Assembly (NCBI RefSeq): GCF_014195505.1
Contig: NZ_JACIBV010000001.1
Location: forward strand, 6,138,001 to 6,202,000
Length of the DNA stretch: 64,000 nt
From: Nonomuraea dietziae
Lineage (GTDB): Bacteria > Actinomycetota > Actinomycetes > Streptosporangiales > Streptosporangiaceae
Reading direction: 5' to 3'
Part shown: piece by piece, positions 31,249-39,499 of the stretch
How positions within the stretch are numbered: position 1 is the stretch's first letter
How the letters are laid out: every line of letters starts with the position of its first letter
Program-made: the position numbers and the translations under genes
The notes under the pieces: model-generated
What the model was told of the DNA's origin: nothing
What the model saw: only the letters and a program-made list of their open reading frames with translations
The model's database searches: none

Positions 31249-31424
31249 AGTCCGCCAGTCTATGTCCAATCGAGATATGTCGCGAGTGGTTGAATCTCGA
31301 CAGAAACTTGGGCCACGGCGGAACCAGAAGTGGCCTGTGCCGCGTCCGGGTATAAGGACCCGTAGACGCGCCACAGGGTCCACAGGTTTACATCCGATCG
31401 AACAAAAAAGATGGGAAAGGCCTA

Positions 31425-32747
31425 GTGATCTTGAACCAAGCGGGAACACGGCGCTTCAAGGCGTACACCTCCAAGCACCTCGAAGAGTTGCTGCAGCGTA
31501 CGGAGCTGGACGAGGCGCAGCGGTTGAAGGTGAGGGCGGTGGCTACCGTGCTGCCCTTTCGGACCAACGCCTACGTCGTGGATGAACTCATCGACTGGTC
31601 GGCCGCACCCGACGATCCCATTTACCGCCTGGTCTTCCCGCAGGCGGACATGCTTCCCGCCCCTGACGTGGACAGGCTGGCCGACCTGCTGAAGGCCGAG
31701 GCGCCCAACGCGGAGATCCAGGCCGAGGCCAACAAGGTCAGGATGAAACTCAACCCGCATCCGGCGGGGCAACTCTCACTCAACGTGCCGCGCATCGACA
31801 TGGAGCCTGTGCCCGGCATGCAGCACAAGTATCCCGAGACCGTGCTGTTCTTCCCCAAGCAGGGGCAGACGTGCCACGCCTACTGCACCTACTGCTTCAG
31901 GTGGGCGCAGTTCGTGGGCGACGCCGACCTGAAGTTCGCCTCCGACGACGTCGGGCAGCTCCTGTCCTACCTGCGCGCGCATCCCGAGGTCACCAGCGTG
32001 CTGCTGACCGGAGGCGACCCCATGATCATGGGTGAGTCCGTGCTCAGGCGCTACGTCGAGCCGCTGCTGGAGGTCGGGCAGCTGGAGTCCATCCGCATCG
32101 GCACCAAGTCGCTGGCCTACTGGCCGCAGCGCTTCACCACCGACCCCGACGCCGACGACACCCTGCGGCTGTTCGAGCAGGTGCAGGCGGCGGGCAAGAA
32201 CCTGGCGTTCATGGCCCACTTCTCCCATCCGCGCGAGCTCGACTCACCGCTGGTGTCGCAGGCGGTCTCGCGCATCATCTCCTCGGGGGCGACCATCCGC
32301 ACCCAGGCGCCGCTGATCAGGTCCATCAACGACGATCCCGAGGTGTGGTCGTCGATGTGGCGGCGCCAGCTCGGGATGGGGATGATCCCCTACTACATGT
32401 TCGTCGAGCGGGACACGGGGCCGCAGGACTACTTCGCGGTGCCGCTCGCCCAGGCGTACGAGGTCTTCAGGGACGCGTACGCGTCGGTGTCCGGGCTCTG
32501 CCGTACGGTGCGGGGGCCCTCCATGTCCGCGACGCCGGGCAAGGTCTGCGTGGACGGCGTCACCGAGATCGCCGGGCAGAAGGTCTTCGTGCTCCATCTC
32601 ATCCAGGCGCGGGATCCCTCACTGGTCGGAAGGCCGTTCTTCGCTCATTACGACCCTCGGGCCGTGTGGCTGACCGACCTGCGACCCGCCTTCGCCGACC
32701 GATTCCCGTTCGAGACCGCCGTACAGGACGCTCTTCTGTCGGCCTGA
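31425..32747 (+). CDS. KamA family radical SAM protein (lysine 2,3-aminomutase-like)
   Basis: 440 residues. The radical SAM cluster motif C150-x3-C154-x2-C157 lies in TCHAYCTYCFRWAQF, followed by SVLLTGGDPMIMG (GGE-like motif for SAM) and RSINDDPEVWSSMWRRQLGM. K373 in SATPGKVCVDG lies where lysine 2,3-aminomutase binds PLP through a PGGGGK-type loop, though the loop here is shortened. These enzymes move amino groups on lysine, glutamate or related amino acids; the substrate here is not deducible. A ribosome site GGGAAAGG precedes the GTG start. No beta-lysine acetyltransferase or antibiotic gene neighbours it. It is divergent from the DUF1707 gene. Confidence 0.88.
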   Translation: MILNQAGTRRFKAYTSKHLEELLQRTELDEAQRLKVRAVATVLPFRTNAYVVDELIDWSAAPDDPIYRLVFPQADMLPAPDVDRLADLLKAEAPNAEIQAEANKVRMKLNPHPAGQLSLNVPRIDMEPVPGMQHKYPETVLFFPKQGQTCHAYCTYCFRWAQFVGDADLKFASDDVGQLLSYLRAHPEVTSVLLTGGDPMIMGESVLRRYVEPLLEVGQLESIRIGTKSLAYWPQRFTTDPDADDTLRLFEQVQAAGKNLAFMAHFSHPRELDSPLVSQAVSRIISSGATIRTQAPLIRSINDDPEVWSSMWRRQLGMGMIPYYMFVERDTGPQDYFAVPLAQAYEVFRDAYASVSGLCRTVRGPSMSATPGKVCVDGVTEIAGQKVFVLHLIQARDPSLVGRPFFAHYDPRAVWLTDLRPAFADRFPFETAVQDALLSA

Positions 32748-33007
32748 GCGGTCAAGCGCATATCCCGCAACCGGAAAATCTGAACCCCCGGCCCGTGGCA
32801 TTTGTTTTCCGAGCCGTTGTAACGGGCCGGTGGGGAGCGGTCGATCGTCTGGGAGACGTCGGCGGAATTTCGGAAATCCACCCTCTCTATGTCCGGACTT
32901 GTCACCCGCCTTCTTGATCCGATGCTGGGGTCCCAACCCTCGCTACCGCCGAGTTTTCCGATCCTCCGGGCTACTCGCAGTGGTGATACAACTGCGTCAG
33001 TAGCTCA

Positions 33008-33054
33008 GCCGGACGGCGCGCGCTCCCTGTGGCGCCCATAGCGCGCACGCCGGC
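33008..33054. other. Long GC hairpin in the 376-base gap before the secreted protein gene
   Basis: GCCGGACGGCGCGCGCT (33008-33024) can pair with AGCGCGCACGCCGGC (33040-33054) with a small bulge. It may end the KamA transcript or be leader structure of the next gene. In the rest of 32748-33123 I see no gene and no riboswitch that I can name. Confidence 0.5.
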
Positions 33055-33123
33055 TTTCGGGGACTTCGATTCGCGATTCGACTAACGAACCTCGTGAATC
33101 GAAAACGAGCCGGGAAGGCAATC

Positions 33124-33885
33124 ATGAAGCGCATTATCAAGACGGCGGTAGCCGTCGCCGTTTGCGGGCTCGCCGCGGCTGTGGCCGTGCCCGCGCAGGC
33201 CGACAACTCCATCCGCGTCAGCGGGAGCGGCATCGTCGAATCCTTCGGCGTCACGGGCAAGACGGCAGGGGTGCACAACTTCGCGCCGATCACCGAGCGC
33301 GTCTCGGTGAGGAGCAAGATGCTGGGCACCGGCGACGCGGCCGGGAGCGGTGTCCTGCTCAACGGGCAGGACGTCCCGACGGCACCGCAGACCGGGGACA
33401 TCGACATCGAAGGCCCCTCTGAGGAGGGGGTCTACCACTTCATCGAGCGGGCGCTGGGCCTCTCCCCGAAGGATCTGGGCATCTCCCCGTCGGAGCTGTA
33501 CGAAGCCACGACGCGCAAGAACCCCGTCAAGCAGCCGGTCACCGACGTGGGGAATCTGCTCGACACCGTCAAGGACATCTACTCGGACTCCGACGATCGT
33601 GAGGAGATGAAGAGCCGCAAGGTCGCCGAGGACGACCACATGACGGATGCGCTCAGGCTGGCGCCCGTGGTCCGCAAGGCGGCGCCCGCCGAGGTCGCGC
33701 CGATCGCCGACTCGCTGCCCGGTGTCGTGAGCGCCGCCACGCTCGACGAGATCGCCCCGCTCGTCGATGCCACCACCGACGTCGTCGACAACAACACCCA
33801 CAGGAGCGCCAACTCGGCCGGCGAACTGCAGGGCGCGGTGACCGAGTCGATCGCTCAGACGAACGACCTCGTCGCCCAGCACTGA
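33124..33885 (+). CDS. Secreted protein of unknown function
   Basis: 253 residues with a clear Sec signal peptide (MKRIIKTAVAVAVCGLAAAV, cleavage after VPAQA). The mature protein is acidic, with no cysteine, no membrane anchor, and a helical C-terminal half with repeated pattern (EVAPIADSLPGVVSAATLDE then IAPLVDATTDVVDNN). A ribosome site GGGAAGG is spaced six bases from the ATG. I do not recognise the family. Its last codons and stop (GTCGCCCAGCACTGACCGCG) recur imperfectly about 60 bases downstream. Confidence 0.8.
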   Translation: MKRIIKTAVAVAVCGLAAAVAVPAQADNSIRVSGSGIVESFGVTGKTAGVHNFAPITERVSVRSKMLGTGDAAGSGVLLNGQDVPTAPQTGDIDIEGPSEEGVYHFIERALGLSPKDLGISPSELYEATTRKNPVKQPVTDVGNLLDTVKDIYSDSDDREEMKSRKVAEDDHMTDALRLAPVVRKAAPAEVAPIADSLPGVVSAATLDEIAPLVDATTDVVDNNTHRSANSAGELQGAVTESIAQTNDLVAQH

Positions 33886-33958
33886 CCGCGGCGCGTCGTG
33901 GTGCCCTCCGCGCGATGCCTCCTCTGGCGGGGGTCGCACCCAGCACGCCTGACCGCGG
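33871..33958 (+). repeat. Imperfect copy of the gene 3' end downstream
   Basis: GTCGCCCAGCACTGACCGCG at the gene end (33871-33890) resembles 33933-33957, where two bases are inserted after GTCGC and three after CAGCA, keeping CTGACCGCGG. One copy only, so weaker than the triplets elsewhere in the window. Confidence 0.5.
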
Positions 33959-34307
33959 ACATGTCCTCCCGGTGCCGGTAGGGCAGGAACCGCGGGTCGC
34001 AGCCGGTGCCGGCGGGCGTGACACCGTACAGCAAGCCCGGCCGAGCGCCTGATCAGGTGTGTGGCCGGGGAGCGTCGCTCTCCGGAAGCGCCCCTTCCGC
34101 GCCGACACGGCGCCCGTGACACCATGAACCGTTCGACGAGATGGGACGGCACGTCGAACGGGCGGGGCGATCAGGGGCTGGAGAGAGAAACGGCGGCAGC
34201 CGGCACCGAACGGCTGGCGGGTGAGTGCCACGCGCTCACGGGACGGACCGCCAGCCGGTCGGCTCGCCGCTCTACCCTCCGCGACGCGATCGTCACGGTT
34301 GGCTCCA

Positions 34308-34342
34308 CGAAACCGGTGGCCCGGATCGGGCCACCGGTTTCG
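34308..34342. terminator. Perfect 16-bp inverted repeat with 3-nt loop, orphan
   Basis: Arms CGAAACCGGTGGCCCG (34308-34323) and its exact complement (34327-34342). It is the strongest hairpin in the window, yet no gene ends nearby on either strand: the nearest plus-strand gene stops at 33885. It could terminate an unannotated small RNA on either strand. The surrounding 33886-34615 holds only repeats and no supported gene. Confidence 0.65.
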
Positions 34343-34410
34343 CCATGTGCGCCGCGACTGGTCCGCGGGCCGCGCTCAGCCTGCGGGACGGTGGAAGGGC
34401 GACCGCGGGC

Positions 34411-34548
34411 CCGGCTCGGTCCGCGATGGACAGGTGAGCGCCTGGCTCACTCGCGGCGTGGACGACCACGTGGGCCGGCTCTGTCCGCGACGGAGAGGTG
34501 CGCCTGGCTCCCATCGCGCCGTGGACGACCACGTGGGCCGGCTCGGCC
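34411..34548. repeat. 62-bp tandem repeat, about 2.3 copies
   Basis: Units start at 34441 and 34503 (CCTGGCTC, then GCGTGGACGACCACGTGGGC and CCGGCTCTGTCCGCGACGGA), preceded by a partial unit at 34411. The core GTGGACGACCACGTGGGCCG is identical in both. It is downstream of the small minus-strand gene at 34616 but does not copy that gene's last codons. Confidence 0.8.
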
Positions 34549-34615
34549 CCCGTGGTGGTGGACAGACGGCTGCGAGCCGGGCGGGGCCGACAGCGGCGGT
34601 GGAGGGACGGACGCG

Positions 34616-34789
34616 TCAGGTGATGCGGACGCCCGTGCGACGGGCGATCTGGGCCTGCAGCCTTGCCATCTGCCAGTGAAGCTCGATGAGTTGCTTGGCC
34701 AGCTCGGCCCTGGGAATCTCGGAAGGGTCCTCGATGGCCAAGTGGTCAATCGCGGTCGACAGCTCTCGCATCGCGCGCCCCCACTCCAT
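34616..34789 (-). CDS. Short DUF222-like protein or fragment
   Basis: 57 residues ([20 protein letters not shown], then [20 protein letters not shown] and [17 protein letters not shown]), all helical. The pattern of DP-x3-L/IP-x2-ELA-x2-L-x2-L-x6-L-x-A resembles the amino end of DUF222 proteins, which in actinobacteria are usually much longer and carry an HNH nuclease domain. Either a stand-alone small protein or a severed N-terminus. ATG 34789 is likely; GTG 34792 is possible. Confidence 0.55.
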   Translation of the reverse strand: MEWGRAMRELSTAIDHLAIEDPSEIPRAELAKQLIELHWQMARLQAQIARRTGVRIT

Positions 34790-34866
34790 CACGTTCCAGA
34801 TCGAATTTACGTTCGAATCATAGCGGAACAGTGAGCGCGGCGTCAGTTGTTCGCCCCTCCAGACAC

Positions 34867-35389
34867 TCAGACCTCGTACACAGGTGCGAGATAGCCTCTG
34901 GCGAGCGTGTTCGCGGTGATGTTGAAGCCGACCACCGCCGGCGGGGTGTCGGGGTCGAGCCCCAGCGAGTCGACGCCGAGCGCGTGCACCGCGAACAGAT
35001 AGCGGTGCGGGAATCCGGGCGGAGGGGGCCGCGCCGCCGTACGCCTTGATGGAGTAGTCGTTGCGCGAGTGCGTGCCGATCTTGGTGTCGGCCGTGCCCG
35101 CGCCGGTGGGCAGCTCGGTGACGTCGGCGGGGATGTCGAACAGCAGCCAGTGCCAGAAGCCGCTGCCCGTGGGGGCGTCGGGGTCGTAGCAGGTGACCGC
35201 GTAGCTCCTGGTGCCCTCAGGGGCGCCGGACCAGCGCAGGTGCGGGGAGAGGTTCTGGCCCCGCATGCCCCAGTCGTCGAAGACGTGGGCCTCGGAGAGA
35301 CGCTCTCCGTCGCGGATGTCGTCGCTCTCGACGGTCAGCGCGGGGACGTCGGGCAGGAAGTCGTAGGGGATAGGTGGCCTTGCGGACAA
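34867..35389 (-). pseudogene. YbhB/YbcL (PEBP/Raf kinase inhibitor-like) gene with one frameshift
   Basis: A phosphatidylethanolamine-binding-protein family member of about 174 codons. The first two thirds are intact ([55 protein letters not shown]). At the run of G residues near 35021-35028 the frame shifts by one, after which the family ending continues in another frame ([20 protein letters not shown], then [18 protein letters not shown]) to a stop at 34867. The DPDAP and GxHRY motifs of the ligand pocket are therefore both present in the DNA. Sequence error in a homopolymer is likely. The bacterial family is cytoplasmic and of uncertain function. Confidence 0.8.
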
Positions 35390-35473
35390 GATGCACCTCC
35401 GGTGGATTCGCGGGTTGTCCGCTTCCCATCTTCCACCCGGGAGCGCCGCGGCGGTGATCGCCGCAGGCGCGTG

Positions 35474-36325
35474 TCAGCCCTTGTTGTAGGCGGCGATGAC
35501 CTCTTTGGGGTCACCGTCCATCTTGATCTTGCCCTTGTGCAGCCAGATGACCCTGTTGCAGGTCTCCTCGATCACCCTGAGGTCGTGCGCGACGAGGAAG
35601 ACGGTGCCGGCCGACTCGCGGATCTGCTTGATCCGCTGCTCGCTCTTCTTGCGGAACTCCCTGTCGCCCGTGGCCAGCGCCTCGTCGATGAGAAGCACGT
35701 CGTGCGTCTTGGCCGAGGAGATGGCGAAGCGCAGGCGGGCGCCCATGCCGGAGGAGTAGGTGGACATGGGCAGCTGGACGAACTCGCCGATGCCGGAGAA
35801 GTCGACGATCTCGTCGTACTTCTCCTTGACCTGGGCGGGCGTCATGCCCATGGCGTAGCAGCCGAGGACGATGTTGCGCTCGCCCGTGAGCTCGCGCATG
35901 AGGGCCGCGTTGACGCCCAGCAGCGACGGCTGGCCGTCGGTGTAGACCGAGCCCGAGTGCGGCGGCAGCAGCCCCGCGATGGCCCGCAGGAGCGTGGACT
36001 TGCCCGAGCCGTTGCGGCCCACGATGCCGATGGCGTCGCCGTGGTAGGCCACGAAGGTCACGCCCTTGACCGCGTGGACCTCTTTCATCTGCGGGCGCCC
36101 CTGGCGCTTCAGCAGCCGCGTGAGGGCGTGTACGGCGTTGCCCTTCTCGTGGTCGCTGGTGGCGCCGTAGACGCGGTAGACGATGTGGAGGTCGTCGACG
36201 ATGACGGTCGGTGTTCCCGTCGTGGGAGCCGGGGGCTCCGGGTTGGGGTGGACCCTGACGTCCTTGTTCGGGACGTTGGGCTCCTCAGCCTTCACTTGGG
36301 ACAGCTCCTCGGTCAACTCAGCCAC
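35474..36325 (-). CDS. ABC transporter ATPase for polysaccharide/teichoic acid export (Wzt/TagH type)
   Basis: 283 residues: Walker A GRNGSGKST, the Q-loop region after LLPPHSGSV, signature YSSGMGAR, Walker B VLLIDEAL, and H-loop AHD. The short linker and the FYRVYG/VHAVKGVTF features match the ABC2 export ATPases that work on lipid-linked O-antigen, teichoic acid or capsule. It lacks the C-terminal carbohydrate-binding domain of some Wzt proteins. Start GTG 36325 has GAGGAGAG upstream and overlaps the permease stop by 8 bases, so the two subunits are co-translated. No glycosyltransferases flank the pair. Confidence 0.92.
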   Translation of the reverse strand: MAELTEELSQVKAEEPNVPNKDVRVHPNPEPPAPTTGTPTVIVDDLHIVYRVYGATSDHEKGNAVHALTRLLKRQGRPQMKEVHAVKGVTFVAYHGDAIGIVGRNGSGKSTLLRAIAGLLPPHSGSVYTDGQPSLLGVNAALMRELTGERNIVLGCYAMGMTPAQVKEKYDEIVDFSGIGEFVQLPMSTYSSGMGARLRFAISSAKTHDVLLIDEALATGDREFRKKSEQRIKQIRESAGTVFLVAHDLRVIEETCNRVIWLHKGKIKMDGDPKEVIAAYNKG

Positions 36326-37238
36326 GGCCGTATCTCTCCTCGGCACGCCAGAAGTACCAGAAGCCGAAGGCGAGTGCGAACACCGCCCAGAATACGCAGC
36401 TCACCCAAGCCCACGTGGGAACAGGGTGCTCAGGGATCAGGATGTCCCGCATGAACTCGATGTAGGAGGCCGCGGGGTTCGCGTACATGATGTTCGCCAC
36501 CCACTGCGGCATGTGCAGCGACTCGACCACCTTCTCCTGGATGGAGAAGAAGACACCCGAGGCGTAGAGCCAGGTGCGCATGATGAAGGGCAGCAACTGG
36601 TTCATGTCGCGCATCGAGGAGCCCATGCGGGCCATGGCGAGGCTGGCCCCGACGTTGAACATGGTCTGCAGCAGGAGCACGACGGGGATCATCAGCCAGA
36701 ACCACGTGGGGAGCGCGCCTGTGGATACGACGACGAGCACCATGAGGATGCCCATGGAGATGGCCAGCTGCTGGAGCTCCTGGATCGCGTACGCGAGCGG
36801 GAGCGCGGCTCGTGGGAAGTGGAGCGCTCTGATCAGCGAGAGGTTGCCCGAGATCGACTTGGCGCCCGCCGTCACCGATCGCTGCGTGTAGGTGAAGACG
36901 AACATCCCCGTCAGCAGGAACGCGGGGTAGTGCTCGATGTTCCCCTGTCCGCCGAGGATGAGGCCGAACATCACGTAGTAGATGGCGGCGTTCAGGAGCG
37001 GGGTCAGGACCTGCCACAGCTGGCCGAGGGCCGAGCTGCTGTACTTCGAGACGTTACGCGAGGTGGCGTACGTCATGATGAAGTGCCGCCGCTCCCACAA
37101 CTGGCGCAGGTAGGCGGGAAACCTCGGTCGCGCGATGGCGCGACGAAGCCCATATCGCTTGGCGAGCTTGCTCAGCGGCTCCTGCCCGCTGCGGCCGCCC
37201 GCCTGGGCGTCCGCGACAGCGGATTCCGGCTGGCTCAT
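36318..37238 (-). CDS. ABC-2 type permease for polysaccharide/teichoic acid export (Wzm/TagG type)
   Basis: 306 residues: a cytoplasmic amino arm (residues 1-45), a re-entrant region (YSSSALGQLWQVLTPLLNAA) and six membrane helices, ending RAEERYGRG. The FMRDILIPEHPVPTWAW segment before the last helix is typical of ABC2 exporters. It pairs with the overlapping ATPase to move a lipid-linked polymer across the membrane. ATG 37238 (MSQPESAVADAQ) fits. The exported polymer is not deducible, but cell-wall glycopolymer export is the common role in actinobacteria. Confidence 0.9.
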   Translation of the reverse strand: MSQPESAVADAQAGGRSGQEPLSKLAKRYGLRRAIARPRFPAYLRQLWERRHFIMTYATSRNVSKYSSSALGQLWQVLTPLLNAAIYYVMFGLILGGQGNIEHYPAFLLTGMFVFTYTQRSVTAGAKSISGNLSLIRALHFPRAALPLAYAIQELQQLAISMGILMVLVVVSTGALPTWFWLMIPVVLLLQTMFNVGASLAMARMGSSMRDMNQLLPFIMRTWLYASGVFFSIQEKVVESLHMPQWVANIMYANPAASYIEFMRDILIPEHPVPTWAWVSCVFWAVFALAFGFWYFWRAEERYGRG

Positions 37239-37716
37239 GGCATGGACTCTATTGGATCCAGATAGGTGAGATGCCTCGCGCGACGGTTTGCCGCAGACAC
37301 TTGGACGTCGCCTTGGGCGGACGGGTTCCAGGCGTCTGCCAAGACTTGGTCAACGGTAGCCCAGGAGTGGTGGCTGTGTGGGGACGGCGTGAGCACTGTC
37401 TGGTGCGGTGTATTTTGACTCGACTGTTTGGCGCCGTACTTGTGCCGATTTGACCGGTTTGACCCCTCTCTATGGGCGCTGGGGCAACGCTGAGTACGGG
37501 TGTGACGCCAGGCATACACACGTGTGACCGAACTGCAATGTGCCAGAGACTCGCTGGTGGCAAGTAGTGAGGGATAGTCGCGATCGACTGGCAGGGCGTC
37601 AGCTGGTTTGACCATGTCAGCCAAACCCGGGGGTTAGACAAGAACCCTCCGTCAGGCTGCCTAGGACTTCGCAGCTCAGCGCTTACGCCCACCTGTAGAG
37701 GGAGGAAGATCTACTG
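37239..37716. other. Intergenic region between divergent ABC exporter and peptide importer
   Basis: 478 bases with both promoters. I see TTGACC elements at about 37450-37465 and 37606-37611 but no convincingly spaced -10 partner, and no gene. The ribosome site for the importer is GAGGGAGGAAG at about 37699. Confidence 0.4.
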
Positions 37717-39384
37717 ATGCGTGTTACTAAGGGCGCACGGATCGTCGCCGGTACCGCGCTGCTGGCCGTCGCAGTCGCCGCGTGTGGTGGAGGCGGCGGT
37801 GGCACGGCCACCAACGATGGGGGCGGCAGCTCTGCCCAGCCGGTCCGGGTCGACATCGCCAAGCCCCAGCACGAGCTGAGCCCCACCAACACCAACGACA
37901 CCAGCGGTGCTGAGGTCCTCAACGCGCTGTTCGTCGGCCTCGTCGACTACGACAAGGATAAGAATGTCATCCTTCGTGGCGCTGAGTCCATCGAACCTGA
38001 CGCAGAGTCCAAAATGTGGACGATCAAGCTGAAGGACGGCTACAAGTTCCACAACGGTGAGGCCGTCACGGCCAAGAGCTACGTGGACGCGTGGAACGCC
38101 GCGGCTTACGGTCCGAACGTCCAGGAAGGCGGCCACTTCTTCTCCGCCGTCAAGGGCTACGAGGACGTCGCTCCCGTCGACCCCGACGGCGAGGAGGGCC
38201 CGCAGAAGGCTCCCGAGCCCAAGGCCAAGACGCTCTCCGGTCTCAAGGTCGTCGACGAGAAGACCTTCACGGTCGAGCTGGCGCACCCCTACTCCGGCTT
38301 CAAGACGATGCTCGGCTACACCACCTTCATGCCGATGCCGAGCGCCGCCTTCGACGGCAACGGCGGCATCAAGAGGGAGTTCGGCGAGAACCCGATCGGC
38401 AACGGTCCCTTCAAGATGGCCAAGCCGTTCAAGCTCGCGACGGACACGACCATTTCGATGGTCCGCTACGACGAGTTCGTCGAGGGCAAGGCGAAGATCG
38501 ACGCGGTCGAGTTCAAGATCTCCAGCGACAAGGGCACCTCGTGGAACGAGCTGCGCGCCGGCAACCTGGACATCATGGACCAGCTGCCGCCCGAGGCCAT
38601 CGCCACGGCCAAGCAGGAGCTGGGTGACCGCTACATCGAGCAGCCGTCCTCGGGTGTGGGCTACTTCGGCTTCAACGCCAGGAACGGCGAGGAGTGGGCG
38701 AAGAACCCCGAGCTCCGCAAGGCCGTCTCGATGGCGATCGACAGGAAGACCATCACCGAGCAGGTCTTCTCCGGCACCCGGGTCCCCGCTGACGACTTCG
38801 TCAGCCCCATCGTCGCCGGCTACCGCAAGGGCGCCTGCGTCGAGTGCGTCTACGACCCCGCCAAGGCCAAGGCGCTGTGGGACAAGAACGGCGGCGGCAA
38901 GGGCCCCGTCAGCCTCTCCTACAACGGTGACGGCGGCCACAAGGAGTGGATCGAGGCCGCGGCCAACAACCTGCGCCAGAACCTCGGCGTCGAGGTGAAG
39001 GTCGACGCTTTCGAGTCCTTCGCGGCCATCCTGGACGAGCTGGACAAGGGCAAGGTCACCGGCGGCTTCCGCATGGCGTGGATCATGGACTACCCGTCCA
39101 TGGAGAACTACCTGCGCCCGATCTTCGGTACCGGAGGCAGCTCCAACCACGGTCGCTACTCCAACAAGGACTTCGACGAGCTGCTCGTCAAGGGCGACTC
39201 GGCGAAGAGCGACGAAGAGGGCGTGAAGTTCTACCAGCAGGCCGGCGACATGCTGGTGAAGGACATGCCGTACATCCCGGTGTACTTCTACCAGACCAAC
39301 GCTGGTTACTCCCAGAGGGTGAAGAACGTGACCATCGACCCGTTCGAGCGGATCGACCTCGCCAAGGTCGAGCGGGTTTCCTGA
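37717..39384 (+). CDS. Peptide ABC transporter substrate-binding lipoprotein (family 5)
   Basis: 555 residues. A lipoprotein signal (lipobox VAAC with C23, followed by a glycine-rich linker) anchors it outside the membrane. The SBP_bac_5 fold follows: KMWTIKLKDGYKFHNGEAVT, then FKMAKPFKLATDTTISMVRY and LRKAVSMAIDRKTITEQVF. It captures oligo- or dipeptides for the importer encoded by the next four genes. A hairpin after its stop probably reduces expression of the downstream genes, so that the binding protein is made in excess, a common arrangement. Confidence 0.94.
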   Translation: MRVTKGARIVAGTALLAVAVAACGGGGGGTATNDGGGSSAQPVRVDIAKPQHELSPTNTNDTSGAEVLNALFVGLVDYDKDKNVILRGAESIEPDAESKMWTIKLKDGYKFHNGEAVTAKSYVDAWNAAAYGPNVQEGGHFFSAVKGYEDVAPVDPDGEEGPQKAPEPKAKTLSGLKVVDEKTFTVELAHPYSGFKTMLGYTTFMPMPSAAFDGNGGIKREFGENPIGNGPFKMAKPFKLATDTTISMVRYDEFVEGKAKIDAVEFKISSDKGTSWNELRAGNLDIMDQLPPEAIATAKQELGDRYIEQPSSGVGYFGFNARNGEEWAKNPELRKAVSMAIDRKTITEQVFSGTRVPADDFVSPIVAGYRKGACVECVYDPAKAKALWDKNGGGKGPVSLSYNGDGGHKEWIEAAANNLRQNLGVEVKVDAFESFAAILDELDKGKVTGGFRMAWIMDYPSMENYLRPIFGTGGSSNHGRYSNKDFDELLVKGDSAKSDEEGVKFYQQAGDMLVKDMPYIPVYFYQTNAGYSQRVKNVTIDPFERIDLAKVERVS

Positions 39385-39449
39385 CCATGACCCGCGCTCT
39401 CGGGCCGGCTCCCACCAGGCGCCGGTCCGAGGGGCCCTGAACAACAGAG

Positions 39450-39477
39450 GGGCAGCCCGGAGGTTGCCGGGCTGCCC
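39450..39477 (+). terminator. Attenuator hairpin between binding protein and permease genes
   Basis: Perfect 11-bp stem (GGGCAGCCCGG at 39450-39460, complement at 39467-39477, 6-nt loop) followed by TTC in the 115-base gap. It would partly terminate or protect the upstream message from decay. Confidence 0.75.
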
Positions 39478-39499
39478 TTCGCAATGATCGGGAGACTTC

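Noticed and set aside
32940-33123. c-di-AMP (ydaO) riboswitch or a tRNA ahead of the secreted protein gene, suggested by TAGCTCAGCCGG
   Set aside because: Conserved ydaO core blocks and a T-loop are both missing; only a GC hairpin is present.
33653-34231. 192-codon minus-strand frame in the gap after the secreted protein
   Set aside because: Arg/Pro-rich, mostly antisense to the secreted protein gene, and no start signal.
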